Assembly: GCA_009760855.2 (NCBI GenBank)
Contig: WPIO01000007.1
Coordinates: 10,542,001 to 10,606,000, forward strand
Direction: 5' to 3'
Length of the DNA stretch: 64,000 bases
DNA from: Cristatella mucedo
Taxonomy: Eukaryota > Bryozoa > Phylactolaemata > Cristatellidae
The notes under the pieces were generated by a model. That model was not told the DNA's origin, did no database searches, and saw only the letters and a list, made by a program, of their open reading frames with translations. Made by a program: the position numbers and the translations under genes. Shown here in pieces: positions 61,588-64,000 of the stretch; positions within the stretch are counted from its first letter, which is position 1, and the number at the start of each line of letters is the position of its first letter.

Positions 61588-61748
61588 GCTGATTTAACAG
61601 CTTCTCTTGTATAGCGATAGAAGAGCCTTTACGTCTATCACCACTCTTGCAGCGGCAATAATGGGTCGCCCATTGCAGGATTCGAACCGCGACCTCGGGA
61701 CCGAGATCGTGTAAAGCTACCGCCTTACCTAGTGTACCATTACGGTTC
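61588..61748 (-). mobile_element. SINE type 1, complete
   Basis: Minus-strand copy: head gaaccgtaatggtacactag, B box cggttcgaatcct, body gtgatagacgtaaaggctct, end gctgttaaatcagc. Confidence 0.88.
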
Positions 61749-61914
61749 AGCGAGTTCTACTCTTTGAGCCTAGATGTCAGTAGCTCAGTATTAAACTTGG
61801 TAAGACCGTGGTCTCTAGTCAGATCGTTTGGGTCTTTCTGGTGGCGAAAGTATGGATTTCTCTTCTCAGCCGCATTTGTGAAATTTTACTCTCTATCTGC
61901 CATATTTTCCTAGC

Positions 61915-62075
61915 TGTAATGTAATGTAATGTAGCGTGATATACTTCCGTCTGTAGCTCCACAAATCCAAGAAGACTATGCGGGTATTAAGCAGGAGAGT
62001 TTTGTATAGCTCACTCACACCCTAAACGACTTTTGGTATGCAATCGGTAGCCAACAGACTTCTTCTCACGCAAGA
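61915..62075 (-). mobile_element. L2-like LINE (B type) tail
   Basis: (TGTAA)n repeats, ccgtctgtagctccacaaat, aggagagttttgtatagctc and ggtagccaacagacttc. Confidence 0.88.
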
Positions 62076-62819
62076 GAGAGCTACTCTCGCATAAAAATAG
62101 TTGATCTCTCCCCAGAGGGGTGAGGACTGGTAGTTAAGGGCAGTTCTGTACTGTGGCGAAGGGTAAAGGATCTATGGATATATACAGATGGGCTCTTGCC
62201 AGTTCAACCCTTGAAAACGTGCTGACATAACAGTTCCTTGAGTGGTCACTCGGTTCCCACTCAATTTTGGGATAGCAAACTGTATGGATCTCGTACCTCC
62301 CCTGTACTAACCGGCTAAGACAGCAGAATTACATGAATTAAAAATATAATCTATGATACATTATGAAATATTGCGCCAATGACCCCCAACCCGCATGGCA
62401 AGTTGTTCTTTGTTGACCTCGCACATCTTAATAGAGATTTCACTAAACAATTTTCGTTTTTTGTTTAATAAATTATCCACTCGCGAACCAACAATCTGTA
62501 ATATGGCAAGCATCTCTTTGAAGCAATATCAATCATATATGGCTATTCGCTATTCTATTAGTAAGCAATAACAAAAACTACTAAGTTCATTTAAGGCATT
62601 CTGTACTATCATAGTTCTACGGATACTTTTCTGTAATGTGCTGTCTGTCTAAACCTCACTAGTTCGATAGCAGCGCAACGTATGCTAGACGTGCGAAACT
62701 AGCATCCGAATATGTTTGTCCTGACCAAAGAGAACTAGTTCTGGAACACCAGCTATTTTATATAATTTTTAGGCATGAGGGATTAGAAAGACACACTTTT
62801 ACCTCAGGAACAGACAAAT
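62076..62819. other. Unassigned DNA
   Basis: I see no gene or known repeat here. Confidence 0.5.
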
Positions 62820-64000
62820 TGAAATATATTAATAATAATATAATACTTGTGTTATTGCGCCCTCGGAGAACTCGATTTTTTCTAAGCACTTTACATTTGC
62901 TGCAATGGAAGCATGATCGAATGGTTAGTGTTAGCATGCTCAATGAGAACAAGCATAACATGGTTAGAATTGACACTCGCAGGGTGAGCATGCAAATATA
63001 CTTAGTGGCAGCATGCACGGTGTCAGCACTCAAAAGCGCACAAACGAAAAATCAAATAGACCCAATAAATGCTGTGACGAATTGATAAGTTTTTAGCTTC
63101 TTTTTAAATGTGGTCAAGTCGGAGGATGTCGTGATGCCAGTCGGAAGTGAGTTCCAGGCTATGGGAGCATACGACCAAAAGGCACGGTCTCCAAACATTT
63201 GAGTTCGTACGAGGTATAGGCAAACGATAAGATTCCGACAAGCAGGTGGTACGATGCTTAGTCTGGTGGCGGAGTAGATCTGATGGGTAAGCTGGAGCCA
63301 AAGAATGGATGGACCTAAAAGTACGTCACAGAAACCTAAAAAGGAACCTAAAAGTCAATGTGCTGCTCGACTGCAAGCCAGTGAAGGTCGGCGAGAAGTG
63401 GCGTAATGTGGCAACGGCGACGCTCACGGCCGACAAGCCTAGCTGCAGAGTTTTGCTCCAACTGTAAACGCCTGATTGCACTGGCCGGTAAACCAGCAAG
63501 CAATGAGTTACGAAAGTTGAGACGGAATGTCACACATGCATGGACCTATTTAGCCACCGTATTCCTGTATGACTAAGCCCAAATTTCAGCAATGTTATGC
63601 AGGCGAAAGTAGGCAGACTTGACTGTGGAACCGGTGTGGTCGTCTGATGAAAGGTCACTTTTCAATAGGTCAGTTAGATTTCGTGTCGATGCAAAAGCAA
63701 AAGTTGACATGCTGGCAGAGATTGTGAGCATTAACCTCTCCAACTTCTGAATCATACTTAGTTTGCCCATAACTAGTAAGTTGTTTTTATCATCATTCAA
63801 TTTAAGAAAGTTTGCTGCCATCTATGTGCGGTAGTCATCAGTAAAATGCAGGGAGGAAATTGAGAGAATTCCACACGCTCGAGGGCTGAGATGTATCGAT
63901 GCAAAAGTACAACTGAGTGTCATCTGCATAGAAGTGAAAGCCTTGTTTGTGCCTGGCAATCATATCGGCAAGAGTAAGATTATAAACCGTAAATGAAACC
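62820..64000 (-). mobile_element. L2-like LINE (A type), runs off the window
   Basis: Tail at 62830-62905 (AAT-rich, ttattgcgccctcggagaac), 3' UTR, antisense C-terminal domain (about 63080-63520) and the stretch after the RT loop (ANFLKLNDDKNNLLVMGKLS). The RT catalytic region begins at the very edge. Confidence 0.9.

Overview
This is animal (metazoan) nuclear DNA from a repeat-rich genome. It has spliced genes with GT/AG introns, long microsatellites, many decayed L2-like LINEs, tRNA-derived SINEs and a solo LTR. There is no prokaryotic gene organisation. I cannot name the species. The ribosomal protein is clearly animal, and the P450 is of the animal CYP2 clan. Most long open frames come from low-complexity DNA or retroelement debris.

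Two real genes were assembled, both on the minus strand. (1) A CYP2-clan cytochrome P450 has eight exons spread over about 25 kb (37165 down to 12221). All seven exon junctions agree in phase, giving an uninterrupted protein of about 524 residues with an N-terminal anchor, proline-rich hinge, I-helix AGAETT, K-helix EVWR and heme loop FSIGKRNCVG. (2) RPS15 (uS19, cytosolic small subunit) has four exons (57158 down to 55033) and encodes about 153 residues. Its ATG sits alone before intron 1, and a consensus AATAAA overlaps its stop codon.

Layout. 1-12.2 kb: repeats and DNA I cannot assign, with large TA/TG and GA microsatellites, one full SINE and LINE 3' ends. 12.2-37.2 kb: the P450 gene, with introns packed with LINEs (including a nearly complete endonuclease-RT element at about 24-27 kb), SINEs and four CT-rich tracts. 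37.2-38 kb: P450 upstream region with a 27-bp perfect palindrome containing an estrogen-response-element-like core. 38-54.6 kb: a retroelement graveyard with nested and head-to-head L2 copies, a plant-type telomeric (CCCTAAA) tract split by a LINE, two neighbouring SINEs, and a 732-bp solo LTR with a 4-bp target duplication. 55-57.2 kb: RPS15. 57.2-64 kb: more LINE and SINE copies, a hairpin and an unrecognised broken reading frame.

Two L2-like lineages occur. 'A' ends in (ATT)n after a conserved tail with the core gagttctctgagggcgct. 'B' ends in (TTACA)n or (ATTAC)n. A second SINE type joins a tRNA-like head to an A-like tail, which suggests A-type LINEs mobilised it. The two host genes have no obvious functional link. 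I found no convincing new multi-gene system. The best leads are the palindrome upstream of the P450, the missing C-helix tryptophan, the telomere-like tract and the LINE/SINE partnership.
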